DNA from: DTU098 sp964498525
Lineage (GTDB): Bacteria; Bacillota; Desulfotomaculia; Desulfotomaculales; Pelotomaculaceae
Direction: 5' to 3'
Assembly: GCA_964498525.1 (NCBI GenBank)
Contig: CAZCGU010000002.1
Coordinates: 124,001 to 188,000, forward strand
Length of the DNA stretch: 64,000 nucleotides
A program made the translations under genes and the position numbers. Shown here piece after piece: positions 34,453 through 43,335 of this stretch. The notes under the pieces were generated by a model that was not told the origin of the DNA, ran no database searches, and saw only the letters and a program-made list of their open reading frames with translations. How positions within the stretch are numbered: the stretch's first letter is position 1; every line of letters begins with the position of its first letter.

Positions 34453-36291
34453 ATGTCTAAAGTAATAGGGATTGATCTTGGTACAACTAACTCCTGTGTG
34501 GCTGTGATGGAGGGCGGCGAAGCGGTGGTTATACCCAACGCTGAAGGGGCCAGGACCACAGCGTCTGTTGTGGGATTCTCCAAGACAGGGGAACGGCTTG
34601 TGGGTCAGGTAGCCAAAAGGCAGGCTGTGAGCAACCCGGACCGGACTGTCAGCTCGATCAAACGCTACATGGGCACGGATCATAAAGTAACTATTGAAGG
34701 CAAAAGCTATACTCCTCAGGAACTGTCCGCCATGATTCTCCAAAAACTGAAGGCCGATGCGGAGGCCTATCTGGGGGGAAAGGTGGAAAAAGCAGTTATC
34801 ACTGTCCCGGCCTACTTCAGCGATTCCCAGCGTCAGGCCACTAAGGACGCCGGTAAAATTGCCGGTCTTGAAGTGCTGCGCATTATCAACGAGCCCACGG
34901 CAGCCGCCCTGGCTTACGGGCTGGAAAAGGGCGAAGAGCAGACAGTCCTGGTGTACGACCTGGGGGGAGGTACCTTTGATGTATCCATCCTGGATCTGGG
35001 GGACGGCGTGTTTGAGGTAAAAGCCACCAGTGGGAACAACCGCCTGGGTGGTGATGATTTCGATCAGCGCATCATGGATTACCTGGCCACCGAGTTCAAA
35101 AAGGATGCCGGGATTGACCTGCGCAATGATAAAATGGCCATGCAGCGGTTGAATGAGGCTGCGGAAAAAGCAAAGATAGAGCTTTCCGGGGTGGCTACAA
35201 CCAATATCAATCTGCCCTTCATCTCAGCTGATTCCGGTGGTCCAAAGCACCTGGACATCAACCTCACCCGGGCCAAGTTTGATGAAATGACTGCGGACTT
35301 AATTGAAAAGACCATGGGTCCCACCCGCCAGGCGCTTTCCGACGCGGGCTTGCAGCCCAAAGATATCCATAAGATACTTCTTGTGGGTGGTGCTACCCGT
35401 ATGCCCTCGGTACAGGAGGCTATTCGCAAATTCCTGGGCAAGGAGCCGCATAAGGGTATTAACCCGGATGAGTGCGTGGCCATCGGCGCGGCTATTCAGG
35501 CCGGGGTGCTGGCCGGCGAGGTGAAGGATGTCCTGCTGTTGGATGTAACGCCACTTTCCCTGGGGATTGAAACCCTTGGGGGCGTACTAACTAAGCTGAT
35601 TGACCGTAATACTACCATACCCACTTCCAAAAGCCAAATATTTTCCACTGCAGCGGACGGCCAGACCACAGTGGAAATACACGTGCTGCAGGGCGAGCGG
35701 TCCATGGCCGGCGACAATAAGACGTTGGGCCGGTTTGCCTTGACTGGTATTCCACCTGCTCCCAGGGGCATACCTCAAATTGAGGTTAAATTCGACATTG
35801 ACGCCAATGGCATTGTAAATGTTGCAGCCAAGGATATGGGTACCGGCAAGGAACAGAGTATGACCATTACCGCCAGCACCAATCTTAACGAAAAGGAAAT
35901 TGACCAAATGGTCAAGGAAGCGGAAAGGCACGCCACCGAGGACAGCAAGCGCAAGGAAGAGGTGGAGATTCGCAACCAGGCCGACAGTATGGTCTACCAG
36001 GCTGAAAAAACCATTAAAGACTTTAAGGACAAGGCTGATCCCGCCGCCGTGGAGAAGCTGCAAAAGGCTGTCGATGAACTCAAGGAAGCTGTGAAAGGCG
36101 GCGCAGTGGAAACCATTAAGGCCAAACTGGAATCCATTAACGGGCCGCTGTACGAACTAACGGCGGCAATGTACCAGAAAACCGGCCCGGAACAGCCCGG
36201 GGCTGGTGGTCCCGAAAGCGGCCAGGCTGATGGCGCGGAGCCGAAGGACGATGTTGTAGATGCTGATTTTGAAGTTAAAGAAGATAAATAG
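34453..36291 (+). CDS. dnaK: Chaperone DnaK (Hsp70)
   Basis: 612 residues, ATG after a GGGGG-rich site. ATPase domain with phosphate-1 loop IGIDLGTTNSCVAVMEG (residues 5-21), VPAYFSDSQRQATKDAGKIA, VYDLGGGTFDVSILDL and LVGGATRMPSVQEAI. Linker DVLLLDVTPLSLGIETLGG, then the substrate-binding beta domain and helical lid, ending PKDDVVDADFEVKEDK. It works with GrpE and DnaJ from the same operon in folding and heat-shock recovery. A hairpin with T-rich flank lies between dnaK and dnaJ and may reduce dnaJ expression. Confidence 0.98.
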   Translation: MSKVIGIDLGTTNSCVAVMEGGEAVVIPNAEGARTTASVVGFSKTGERLVGQVAKRQAVSNPDRTVSSIKRYMGTDHKVTIEGKSYTPQELSAMILQKLKADAEAYLGGKVEKAVITVPAYFSDSQRQATKDAGKIAGLEVLRIINEPTAAALAYGLEKGEEQTVLVYDLGGGTFDVSILDLGDGVFEVKATSGNNRLGGDDFDQRIMDYLATEFKKDAGIDLRNDKMAMQRLNEAAEKAKIELSGVATTNINLPFISADSGGPKHLDINLTRAKFDEMTADLIEKTMGPTRQALSDAGLQPKDIHKILLVGGATRMPSVQEAIRKFLGKEPHKGINPDECVAIGAAIQAGVLAGEVKDVLLLDVTPLSLGIETLGGVLTKLIDRNTTIPTSKSQIFSTAADGQTTVEIHVLQGERSMAGDNKTLGRFALTGIPPAPRGIPQIEVKFDIDANGIVNVAAKDMGTGKEQSMTITASTNLNEKEIDQMVKEAERHATEDSKRKEEVEIRNQADSMVYQAEKTIKDFKDKADPAAVEKLQKAVDELKEAVKGGAVETIKAKLESINGPLYELTAAMYQKTGPEQPGAGGPESGQADGAEPKDDVVDADFEVKEDK

Positions 36292-36346
36292 ACCAGTACT
36301 ATTCTGCCTTTGAATTATTGAAAACTGCGTTGTAGTGACCTTTTCG

Positions 36347-36375
36347 AGGGGAATGGAGGTTCCCCTTTCCTTTGT
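36347..36375 (+). terminator. Attenuator-like hairpin between dnaK and dnaJ
   Basis: Perfect 7-bp stem AGGGGAA (36347-36353) / TTCCCCT (36360-36366), TGGAGG loop, followed by TTCCTTTGTTTT. Probably a partial terminator, since dnaJ follows on the same strand 24 bases later. Confidence 0.5.
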
Positions 36376-36399
36376 TTTAGCTTAGAAAGGTGTGGGCTG

Positions 36400-37536
36400 A
36401 TGGCAAAACGAGACTATTACGAGGTGCTTGGTGTTTCCAGAAATGCGACGCCCGATGAGATCAAAAAAGCTTACCGCAAGCTGGCCCGCCATTATCATCC
36501 GGATGTCAACCCCAATGACGGGGATGCCGAGGCCAAGTTCAAGGAAATCAGCGAGGCCTACGTTGTATTGAGCGATCCCGAGAAAAGATCCAGCTATGAC
36601 CATTTTGGCCATGCGGGTGCAGACGGGCAGGGTTTCGGCGGGTTTGAGGGCTTCGGTGATTTTGGCGGGCTGGGTGACATCTTTGAGATGTTCTTTGGAG
36701 TCGGCGGTCGCGGCCACAGGCGCACTGGTCCGGAAAGGGGTCCCGATATCCGGACTGATTTAGAAGTTACTTTAAAGGAAGCCGCCTTCGGACTGGAGCG
36801 GGAAATAAGGGTGCCCAGGGTGGAGAAGTGCGGCACCTGCGGCGGCAGCGGGGCCGCAGCCGGAAGCAAGCCCCGGACTTGCCTGGCCTGCGCTGGAACC
36901 GGACAGGTACAATATACCCAGAATACCCCCTTTGGGCGTGTTGTTCAGTCCCGTACCTGTGAGCGCTGCCGCGGCGCCGGTGAGATCATTGAGAAGCCCT
37001 GTCCAACCTGCCGCGGCGCCGGTTCAGTACGCAAAACGCGCAACATCAAGGTCAAAGTGCCGGCCGGAGTGGATAATGGCTCCCGGCTCCGCCTCGCCGG
37101 CGAGGGTGAGGCGGGGACCAGGGGAGGGCCACCGGGTGATTTGTATGTTTATATTCACGTTAAAAAGCACCGTTTTTTCAATCGCGAGGGTGACGACTTG
37201 ATTTGCGAAATACCTATTTCCTTTGTCCAGGCGGCTTTGGGTGACGAGATCGAAGTAGCCGCCCTGGAAGGGAATGAAAAATTAAAAATACCCGAGGGCA
37301 CCCAGGCGGGGACTGTTTTCAGGATCAAAGGGAAGGGCGTACCCCATATCAGTGGTTTCGGCAGGGGTGATCAACATATCCGGGTTAAGGTTATTACACC
37401 CAGCAAACTGAGCGAAAAACAGAAGGAGCTGCTGCGGGAATTTGCCCGTCTGGGCAACGCGGAGGCGTCCCAGGGCAAAGCCCAGTCAGGGGACAAGAGT
37501 TTTTTTGAAAAAATGAAAGATGCCTTTACGAGTTAA
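36400..37536 (+). CDS. dnaJ: Chaperone DnaJ (Hsp40)
   Basis: 378 residues, ATG. J domain in residues 4-68 with the HPD triad (YHPDVNPND), a Gly/Phe-rich linker (GFGGFEGFGDFGGLGDIFEM), then four complete zinc motifs CGTCGGSG, CLACAGTG, CERCRGAG and CPTCRGAG, and the C-terminal substrate-binding domains ending KSFFEKMKDAFTS. A type I DnaJ that delivers substrates to DnaK and stimulates its ATPase. Followed 26 bases later by prmA. Confidence 0.98.
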   Translation: MAKRDYYEVLGVSRNATPDEIKKAYRKLARHYHPDVNPNDGDAEAKFKEISEAYVVLSDPEKRSSYDHFGHAGADGQGFGGFEGFGDFGGLGDIFEMFFGVGGRGHRRTGPERGPDIRTDLEVTLKEAAFGLEREIRVPRVEKCGTCGGSGAAAGSKPRTCLACAGTGQVQYTQNTPFGRVVQSRTCERCRGAGEIIEKPCPTCRGAGSVRKTRNIKVKVPAGVDNGSRLRLAGEGEAGTRGGPPGDLYVYIHVKKHRFFNREGDDLICEIPISFVQAALGDEIEVAALEGNEKLKIPEGTQAGTVFRIKGKGVPHISGFGRGDQHIRVKVITPSKLSEKQKELLREFARLGNAEASQGKAQSGDKSFFEKMKDAFTS

Positions 37537-37562
37537 GTCCGCTGGGTAAAGGAGTTTTTTAC

Positions 37563-38483
37563 TTGGAATGGTTGGAGATTGCTGTGCGAATACCTTTTGC
37601 TGGAATCGAACTGGTTTCCGAATTATTTAGAGAATTGGGAGCCGGCGGGGTCGTAATTGAAGATCCCGCTGTTGTCCTCAGTTATGCTGCCCGGACACAC
37701 CCCGAGGAATGGGCTGTTTCCCCGGAAACCTTAAAACAAGACAGTCCTGTGGTCAAAGGGTACTTACCAGTGGAAGAGGGGCAGAATAAACTGGAGAAGT
37801 TATATGCGGCTCTGAACCGCCTGTCCCTCAGTCCCGTGCCCGAAGTGAGCATACGTAAGCTCCTGGATGAAGATTGGGCCAATACCTGGAAACAATACTA
37901 CAAGCCGGTACATGTGGGGCGAAGGATCGTGATTAAACCTTCCTGGGAACATTACCGGGCGGTTGAAGATGAGCTGGTCATTGAACTGGATCCGGGGATG
38001 GCCTTTGGCTGTGGTTCCCACCCGACTACGTTTTTGTGCCTGAAGCTTCTGGAAAAATACATCCGGGGTGGTGAAAGGGTCTACGATGTGGGAACGGGCA
38101 CGGGAATTCTGGCCGTAGCTGCAGCCGCTCTGGGCGCCGGCCGGGTGGTGGCGGTTGATCAGGATCCTTGCGCTTGCCGGGTGGCTGTGGAAAACGTGGA
38201 CAGAAACCGGGCGGCTGGAATAGTCCAGGTGGTGCAGGGTAACCTGCTGGATGAGATAAATGGCGGCGCCCACCTGGTGGTGTGCAATATCATCGCCGAT
38301 GTGATAATCGGCCTTGCCCCTGCTGCCGCGGCGGTTCTGGTTCCGGGCGGCTTTCTGATTGCCTCGGGAATTATCCGGCCCCGGGCGGATGAGGTGGGGA
38401 ACGCCCTGTCAATGGCAGGGCTGGACATCTGCGAGCGCCTGGAAGAAGGCGAATGGACAGCTCTGGTGGCGGAAAAAAGTTAA
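37563..38483 (+). CDS. prmA: Ribosomal protein L11 methyltransferase
   Basis: 306 residues, TTG start after AAAGGAG. Trimethylates ribosomal protein L11 using SAM. An N-terminal substrate-recognition ferredoxin-like domain (MEWLEIAVRIPFAGIELVSE) and a Rossmann methyltransferase domain with GMAFGCGSHPTTFLCLKLLE, the SAM loop VYDVGTGTGILAVAAAALGA and VVCNIIADVIIGLAP. The DnaJ-PrmA-RsmE-MtaB order is common in Firmicutes. Likely co-transcribed with dnaJ. Confidence 0.95.
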   Translation: MEWLEIAVRIPFAGIELVSELFRELGAGGVVIEDPAVVLSYAARTHPEEWAVSPETLKQDSPVVKGYLPVEEGQNKLEKLYAALNRLSLSPVPEVSIRKLLDEDWANTWKQYYKPVHVGRRIVIKPSWEHYRAVEDELVIELDPGMAFGCGSHPTTFLCLKLLEKYIRGGERVYDVGTGTGILAVAAAALGAGRVVAVDQDPCACRVAVENVDRNRAAGIVQVVQGNLLDEINGGAHLVVCNIIADVIIGLAPAAAAVLVPGGFLIASGIIRPRADEVGNALSMAGLDICERLEEGEWTALVAEKS

Positions 38484-38521
38484 AGGATAAGGATTTTTGC
38501 CGGTAAAGGGGGTGCAGAAAT

Positions 38522-38725
38522 ATGCCGTACGTAAACATAAAAATTACCAGGGAAGGTGCCACAGCCGAACAGAAGTCCCGGCTGATCCAGGGGGTTACAA
38601 AACTCCTGGCGGATATACTGGGAAAGAATCCGAAAACCACTGTGGTTGTTATCGAGGAAATTGAAACCGACAATTGGGGCATTGGTGGGGAAACGGTTAC
38701 AACGCTCAGGAATAGCGGGAAGTAA
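38522..38725 (+). CDS. 4-oxalocrotonate tautomerase family protein
   Basis: 67 residues, ATG after AAAGGGGGTG. The mature N-terminus is Pro2 (MPYVNIKITREGATAEQKSR), the catalytic proline of the tautomerase superfamily. The short beta-alpha-beta fold continues VTKLLADILGKNPKTTVVVI and ends in a short basic tail. In bacteria without an aromatic meta-cleavage cluster the substrate is usually unknown, and none is suggested here. It sits between prmA and rsmE. Confidence 0.88.
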   Translation: MPYVNIKITREGATAEQKSRLIQGVTKLLADILGKNPKTTVVVIEEIETDNWGIGGETVTTLRNSGK

Positions 38726-38815
38726 CACCGGTGATCCGCCCGGGGTAAACCAGGTTGTTGATCAGACCGGTACAGGCCGGTAAATAACAAGTTTTCAGTG
38801 CAGGTGTTCATAATT

Positions 38816-39568
38816 ATGGCCCGGTTTTTCGTAGAACCAAAAATAATCAAAAACGGATTTGTCCCTATCGAAGGCCAGGACGCCATACATATTACCAGAG
38901 TTCTGCGGTTGGGCAAGGGAGACCGGATCCTGATCCTGGATGGTTGCGGCAAGTCCTATGAGGCGGTTATTGAAAAGGCCGCCAGGGATCGGGTGGTTTG
39001 CGCCGTTACCGGGGAACTCCCCGTGGCAAGAACGGCTGGTCCCCGCCTTACCTTGGTGCAGGGTATGCCCAAAGGTGAAAAGATGGACAGGATTGTTAAA
39101 AAATGCACGGAGCTGGGGATTAGCCGGATAATCCCGCTGGCCTGTGAGCGGGCTGTGGTCAAGCTGGAGGGAGACAAGACCCGCAGTCGCCGGGAACGGT
39201 GGCAGCGTATTGCCCGGGAAGCCAGTCAGCAATGCCGCCGTCCGGATGTCCCGCTGGTCGACTTGCCGGCGGGTTGGGACCAGGTGCTCCAGGGCCTGGG
39301 GCAGGCGGCGGCATTGATTCCCTGGGAAGAAGAGGGCGATTTGACCCTGAAACATTTTCTGAGGGAAAATGAACCACAGGAACAGGTTTATATTTTTATC
39401 GGACCCGAAGGTGGCTTTACTCCCTCCGAGGTGGATCGGGCCCTTTCCCACAGTGTCCGGCCGGTTACGCTGGGGCCGCGCATCCTGAGAACGGAAACAG
39501 CCGGTCTGGCGGCAGTGACCATGATCCTTTACCAGTGGGGTGACCTGGGGGGTAAATCGAATGGATGA
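38816..39568 (+). CDS. rsmE: 16S rRNA (uracil-1498-N3)-methyltransferase
   Basis: 250 residues from ATG 38816 (GCAGGTG 10 bases ahead); a GTG six codons upstream lacks a ribosome site. A SPOUT-class methyltransferase for U1498 of 16S rRNA. MARFFVEPKIIKNGFV opens the PUA-like domain with HITRVLRLGKGDRILILDG. The knotted SAM site has KMDRIVKKCTELGISRIIPL, FIGPEGGFTPSEVD and LGPRILRTETAGLAA. Its end overlaps mtaB by 8 bases, so the two are translated together. Confidence 0.95.
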   Translation: MARFFVEPKIIKNGFVPIEGQDAIHITRVLRLGKGDRILILDGCGKSYEAVIEKAARDRVVCAVTGELPVARTAGPRLTLVQGMPKGEKMDRIVKKCTELGISRIIPLACERAVVKLEGDKTRSRRERWQRIAREASQQCRRPDVPLVDLPAGWDQVLQGLGQAAALIPWEEEGDLTLKHFLRENEPQEQVYIFIGPEGGFTPSEVDRALSHSVRPVTLGPRILRTETAGLAAVTMILYQWGDLGGKSNG

Positions 39569-40871
39569 AAGGACTGTGGCTATTACCACCCTGGGCTGCA
39601 AGGTCAACCAGTACGAGTCGGCTGCCCTGGCCCATTCTTTCAGGGAGCGGGGTTATCGGGTGGTGGGCTTTGAAGACAGGGCCGATATCTATGTGATAAA
39701 TACCTGTACTGTTACACACCTGGGTGACCGCAAGTCGAGGCAGTTGGTCCGGCGCGCAGCAAGGGCCAATCCGGAAGCACTGATTGTGGTAACAGGTTGT
39801 TACGCCCAGGTAGCCCCGGAAGAGGTTAAGAAAATACAGGGTGTCGATTTGGTGGTGGGCACCAAGGGCCGCACCGGTCTGGTGGAGTTGGTCGAAGCCG
39901 CCGCAAAGCGTGAGGAACCCCATTGCGCTGTCAGTGAATTTGGTACAGGGGAAGTATTCGAGGAAACAGCTGCCCTGCCCCTGGACGGGCGGACCCGGGC
40001 CTTTTTAAAAATTCAGGAAGGCTGTACAAACTTCTGCGCCTATTGTATTGTGCCCTATGCCAGGGGACCGCTGCGCAGCAGGCTGCCGGAGAACGTGGCC
40101 GGGGCGGTGCGTGAAATTGTGGCGGCGGGGTATAAGGAAATCGTCCTTACCGGAATTCAAACCGGGGCATACGGGCGGGATCTCAGGCCAAAACACAGTT
40201 TAGCTGCTTTGCTGGGCGATTTGGCGAAGATTCCCGGGTTGCAAAGGATCCGCTTGAGTTCCCTGGAGCCAAATGATATCACACCGGAACTTGTAGAGGT
40301 CCTGGCCGGGTTGGATAGTTTTTGCCGGCATCTGCACATTCCCCTCCAGTCCGGTGATGACGGAATCCTCCGGAAAATGGGAAGGCGATATTCCACCTGG
40401 GAATATTCCAGCCTGGTGGAGGTACTGAGGGAACATTTGCCTGGCCTGGGCCTGACCACGGATCTGATAGCTGGTTTTCCGGGAGAGTCCGAAGTGAATT
40501 TCGAAAACACCCTCCGTTTTATTGAAAAGATTTCCTTCAGCGGCCTGCATGTTTTTAAATTCTCCCCGCGCCGGGGTACCCCGGCAGCCGGGTTTGGGGA
40601 ACAGGTTCAGGGAAGGACCAAGGAACAGCGCAGCCGGAAGCTGATTGAGGCCGGGGAAAAACTGGCTGCCCGCTTTGCCGCGTCGCTGCTTGGTCAGGAG
40701 CTGGATGTGCTTGTGGAACAGTCTGCGAAGGGAGAGGGTTCCTTGTACGAGGGGCTGACCGGGAATTATGTCAGGGTCACTTTCCCGGCTGAAGAGGAGC
40801 TGCGGGGGGAAATCGTCCGGGTAAAAATTCTTGAGCAAGAGGGAACAGCCTTAAAGGGAATCATGATCTAA
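39561..40871 (+). CDS. mtaB: tRNA t6A37 methylthiotransferase MtaB
   Basis: 437 residues from ATG 39561, eight bases after GGGGGGT. A radical SAM enzyme that adds the 2-methylthio group to t6A at position 37 of tRNAs. The N-terminal MTTase domain has three Fe-S cysteines (TLGCKVNQYE, NTCTV, VTGCYAQ). The radical SAM core has CTNFCAYC (C-x3-C-x2-C). The C-terminal TRAM-like domain begins near GQELDVLVEQS. The KVNQYES signature separates MtaB from MiaB. Last gene of the heat-shock run. Confidence 0.95.
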   Translation: MDERTVAITTLGCKVNQYESAALAHSFRERGYRVVGFEDRADIYVINTCTVTHLGDRKSRQLVRRAARANPEALIVVTGCYAQVAPEEVKKIQGVDLVVGTKGRTGLVELVEAAAKREEPHCAVSEFGTGEVFEETAALPLDGRTRAFLKIQEGCTNFCAYCIVPYARGPLRSRLPENVAGAVREIVAAGYKEIVLTGIQTGAYGRDLRPKHSLAALLGDLAKIPGLQRIRLSSLEPNDITPELVEVLAGLDSFCRHLHIPLQSGDDGILRKMGRRYSTWEYSSLVEVLREHLPGLGLTTDLIAGFPGESEVNFENTLRFIEKISFSGLHVFKFSPRRGTPAAGFGEQVQGRTKEQRSRKLIEAGEKLAARFAASLLGQELDVLVEQSAKGEGSLYEGLTGNYVRVTFPAEEELRGEIVRVKILEQEGTALKGIMI

Positions 40872-40913
40872 TGATAATATTAAGCGCCTGGTGCAGGATT
40901 TTCTTTTAAAATG

Positions 40914-40943
40914 TTGAATAAAATATTTAAAAAATAGTATAAT
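40914..40943 (+). promoter_or_regulatory. hinT promoter
   Basis: TTGAAT (40914-40919), 18 nt of nearly pure A/T, TATAAT (40938-40943), 26 bases before the ATG. Confidence 0.75.
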
Positions 40944-40968
40944 TTCGCCAAAGGGAGGAGGTGGCAGA

Positions 40969-41313
40969 ATGCAGGACTGCATTTTTTGCAAAATAGCCAA
41001 TAAGGATATTGCTGCGGATATAGTTTACGAAGATGAAAAAGTTCTGGTTTTTAAAGATGTTAACCCGGCGGCCCCTGTCCACCTTCTAATCATACCAAAA
41101 AGACACATGCCAACCCTGTTCGGCCTGAACGAAGATGATTCCCATCTACTGGGGCAGGTTCAAATGGCCGCAGTCCGGGTGGCCCGGGAATTGGGCCTGG
41201 GGGAACAGGGTTTTCGTTTAGTTTGCAACTGTGGCCGGGAAGCCGGCCAGGAAGTGATGCATATCCATTATCATTTCCTGGCGGGACGTCCGTTCCAGTG
41301 GCCGCCGGGTTAG
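40969..41313 (+). CDS. hinT: HIT-family nucleotide hydrolase (HinT type)
   Basis: 114 residues, ATG after GGGAGGAGGTGG. A histidine-triad purine nucleoside phosphoramidase. Zinc-like cysteines in MQDCIFCKI, then DVNPAAPVHLLIIPKRH, and the triad HIHYHFLAGR near residues 97-106. Length is typical. Transcribed from its own promoter. Downstream rpsU also has its own promoter, so the two are probably separate units. Confidence 0.95.
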   Translation: MQDCIFCKIANKDIAADIVYEDEKVLVFKDVNPAAPVHLLIIPKRHMPTLFGLNEDDSHLLGQVQMAAVRVARELGLGEQGFRLVCNCGREAGQEVMHIHYHFLAGRPFQWPPG

Positions 41314-41410
41314 AAGGCAAGGCAAAGGTCGGTAAAAACAATGGGACCGTGCCCGGACTTGTCTGGCCGGTGTTTTAGCGAGTACTTGTAGAATGCAGCA
41401 GCCCCATTGG

Positions 41411-41440
41411 TTGACTCCAGGTTTAATCCTGATGTATAAT
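41411..41440 (+). promoter_or_regulatory. rpsU promoter
   Basis: TTGACT (41411-41416), 18 nt, TATAAT (41435-41440), about 90 bases before the rpsU start. Confidence 0.75.
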
Positions 41441-41528
41441 GATAAAGTATTTGTTTTGTACTGGTTAAATGGGCTTGTTCCCAAGATTATTCACGGTTTT
41501 ATGGTTTAGCGGAGGGAGGGAAAGTATA

Positions 41529-41705
41529 GTGGCGGAAGTAAAAGTAGGTAAAAATGAAACACTTGACAGTGCCCTCCGGCGTTTCAAGCGTACCTGTCAA
41601 AAAGCAGGCGTTTTGGCAGAAGCCAGGAAGCACGAGCATTACGAGAAACCCAGCGTGCGCAAAAAGAAAAAGTCAGAAGCAGCTAGAAAAAGGAAGTTCC
41701 GCTAG
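41529..41705 (+). CDS. rpsU: 30S ribosomal protein S21
   Basis: 58 residues from GTG 41529, placed by GGAGGGA 8 bases ahead; the frame runs open further upstream without meaning. A very basic small-subunit protein near the 16S 3' end. Typical segments are MAEVKVGKNETLDSALRRFK, AGVLAEARKHEHYEKPSVRK and a Lys/Arg-rich tail. Followed at once by its own terminator. Confidence 0.96.
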   Translation: MAEVKVGKNETLDSALRRFKRTCQKAGVLAEARKHEHYEKPSVRKKKKSEAARKRKFR

Positions 41706-41723
41706 TCTAAGAAAAGCGATACA

Positions 41724-41754
41724 AATGCTTGGCCTATGAAGCCAGGCATTTTTT
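41724..41754 (+). terminator. rpsU terminator
   Basis: Stem AATGCTTGGC (41724-41733) / GCCAGGCATT (41741-41750) with one G-U pair and a CTATGAA loop, then TTTT. It lies inside the apparent upstream extension of the next frame, which argues for the later NfeD start. Confidence 0.8.
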
Positions 41755-41771
41755 ACAGCGAGGTGAAGGTA

Positions 41772-42272
41772 TTGACGCCTGAATTAATCAACTGGCTGGC
41801 AGCACTGGCTTTTTTACTGGGTATAATAGCTATAATTCTGGAGATTATTATTTTCCCAGGTTTCGGAATCGCCGGTATACTGGGGATTGTTCTCTTTGGC
41901 TGGGGGGTACTGCTGGCTTCCGTTGACGCGGCCCAGATTACGAAGGCCCTCGTCCTGGCTCTTATTGCCACCATTATTGTACTCTTTACCGGGCTAAAAC
42001 TTATGTCCCGCTATAAACTGTGGTTCAAACTGGCCCTGCAGAACAGGCAGCAGAGAGAAGACGGGTATGTGGCGCCTTTACGGGAAATGGACGCTTTTAC
42101 AGGTAAGGAGGGTATTGCCCTTACCCCTTTAAGGCCGTCCGGTACGGTGGAGGTGGAAGGGCAGCGTCTGGATGTGGTGACTGACGGTGAGTTTATCGCC
42201 CCCGGTTCCCAGGTTACAGTAGTAAAGGTGGAAGGTACGCGGGTGGTCGTAAAGCAGCTAATGGAAAAATAA
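41772..42272 (+). CDS. NfeD-family membrane protein
   Basis: 166 residues from TTG 41772, following GCGAGGTGAAGG; an ATG 36 bases upstream lies in the rpsU terminator and is rejected. Membrane helices about 7-26, 30-50 and 56-76 (WLAALAFLLGIIAIILEIII, GIAGILGIVLFGWGVLLASV), then the soluble OB-fold NfeD domain (GKEGIALTPLRPSGTVEVEG, VVTDGEFIAPGSQVTVVKVE). This is the short NfeD without the ClpP-like protease part. It precedes floA, its usual partner in membrane-microdomain formation. Confidence 0.92.
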   Translation: MTPELINWLAALAFLLGIIAIILEIIIFPGFGIAGILGIVLFGWGVLLASVDAAQITKALVLALIATIIVLFTGLKLMSRYKLWFKLALQNRQQREDGYVAPLREMDAFTGKEGIALTPLRPSGTVEVEGQRLDVVTDGEFIAPGSQVTVVKVEGTRVVVKQLMEK

Positions 42273-42292
42273 TTACACAAGGAGTGGTTTGT

Positions 42293-43294
42293 TTGGGTGC
42301 AGGTGCAGTAGCTTCCCTGTTGTTAATTCTCTTAATATTTGTCGTTGTTGCCATCATTTTTAGCTTTATTCCTGTGGGATTGTGGGTTTCCGCCCTGGCG
42401 GCGGGGGTCAAAGTCGGGATTTTTACGCTAATCGGCATGCGTTTACGCAGAGTTCCCCCGGCGAAGATTGTCAACCCCCTGATCAAAGCTGACAAGGCGG
42501 GTATCAATATAAGCGTGAACCAGCTGGAAGCGCACTATCTGGCCGGTGGTAATGTGGATAGGGTGGTAAACGCCCTGATTGCCGCGGAAAGAGCTGCCAT
42601 ACCGCTGCCCTTTGAGCGGGCGGCGGCTATCGACCTGGCCGGCCGGGATGTCTTCGAGGCTGTGCAGATGAGTGTAAACCCCAAGGTCCTGGAGACCCCT
42701 TTGGTTTCTGCGGTGGCTAAGGACGGGATTGAAGTCAAGGTAGTGGCCAGGGTTACGGTGCGGGCTAATATTGACCGGCTGGTAGGTGGCGCCGGGGAAG
42801 AAACTATCCTTGCCCGGGTGGGCGAAGGGGTTGTGACAACCGTGGGCAGCTCCGACTCCCACAAACATGTTCTGGAAAACCCCGACCTCATTTCCCGGAC
42901 TGTCCTCAGTAAGGGGTTGGACGCCGGGACGGCCTTTGAAATTTTGTCCATCGATATTGCCGATGTGGACGTGGGCCGTAACATCGGGGCCCAGCTGCAG
43001 ACCGACCAGGCCGAGGCGGACAAGCGGATTGCCCAGGCCAAGGCTGAAGAACGCAGGGCTATGGCTGTTGCCCAGGAACAGGAAATGAAGGCCTTTGTTG
43101 TGGAAATGCGCGCCCAGGTGGTGAAGTCCGAAGCAGAGGTACCGCTGGCCATGGCCGATGCCCTGCGCCAGGGCAAACTTGGTGTAATGGATTATTATAA
43201 TCTTCAGAACCTTTTATCGGATACCCGGATGCGGGAGACCCTGTCCAAATTAGGTCCTAACCCGGAAGAAGAAGGACCCGTAAGCCCCAAGTAA
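42293..43294 (+). CDS. floA: Flotillin-like protein FloA
   Basis: 333 residues from TTG 42293, eight bases after AAGGAG; a GTG nine bases upstream overlaps the ribosome site. N-terminal membrane hairpin (SLLLILLIFVVVAIIFSFIP), PHB/SPFH core (INISVNQLEAHYLAGGNVDR, AKDGIEVKVVARVTVRANID), and a coiled flotillin end with AEADKRIAQAKAEERRAMA. Organises functional membrane microdomains. The nfeD-floA-yqfC order is conserved in Bacillus-like chromosomes. Confidence 0.95.
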   Translation: MGAGAVASLLLILLIFVVVAIIFSFIPVGLWVSALAAGVKVGIFTLIGMRLRRVPPAKIVNPLIKADKAGINISVNQLEAHYLAGGNVDRVVNALIAAERAAIPLPFERAAAIDLAGRDVFEAVQMSVNPKVLETPLVSAVAKDGIEVKVVARVTVRANIDRLVGGAGEETILARVGEGVVTTVGSSDSHKHVLENPDLISRTVLSKGLDAGTAFEILSIDIADVDVGRNIGAQLQTDQAEADKRIAQAKAEERRAMAVAQEQEMKAFVVEMRAQVVKSEAEVPLAMADALRQGKLGVMDYYNLQNLLSDTRMRETLSKLGPNPEEEGPVSPK

Positions 43295-43335
43295 CCGATA
43301 CCACGGTACCACTTGAGATTAATTAAGGGTGTGTT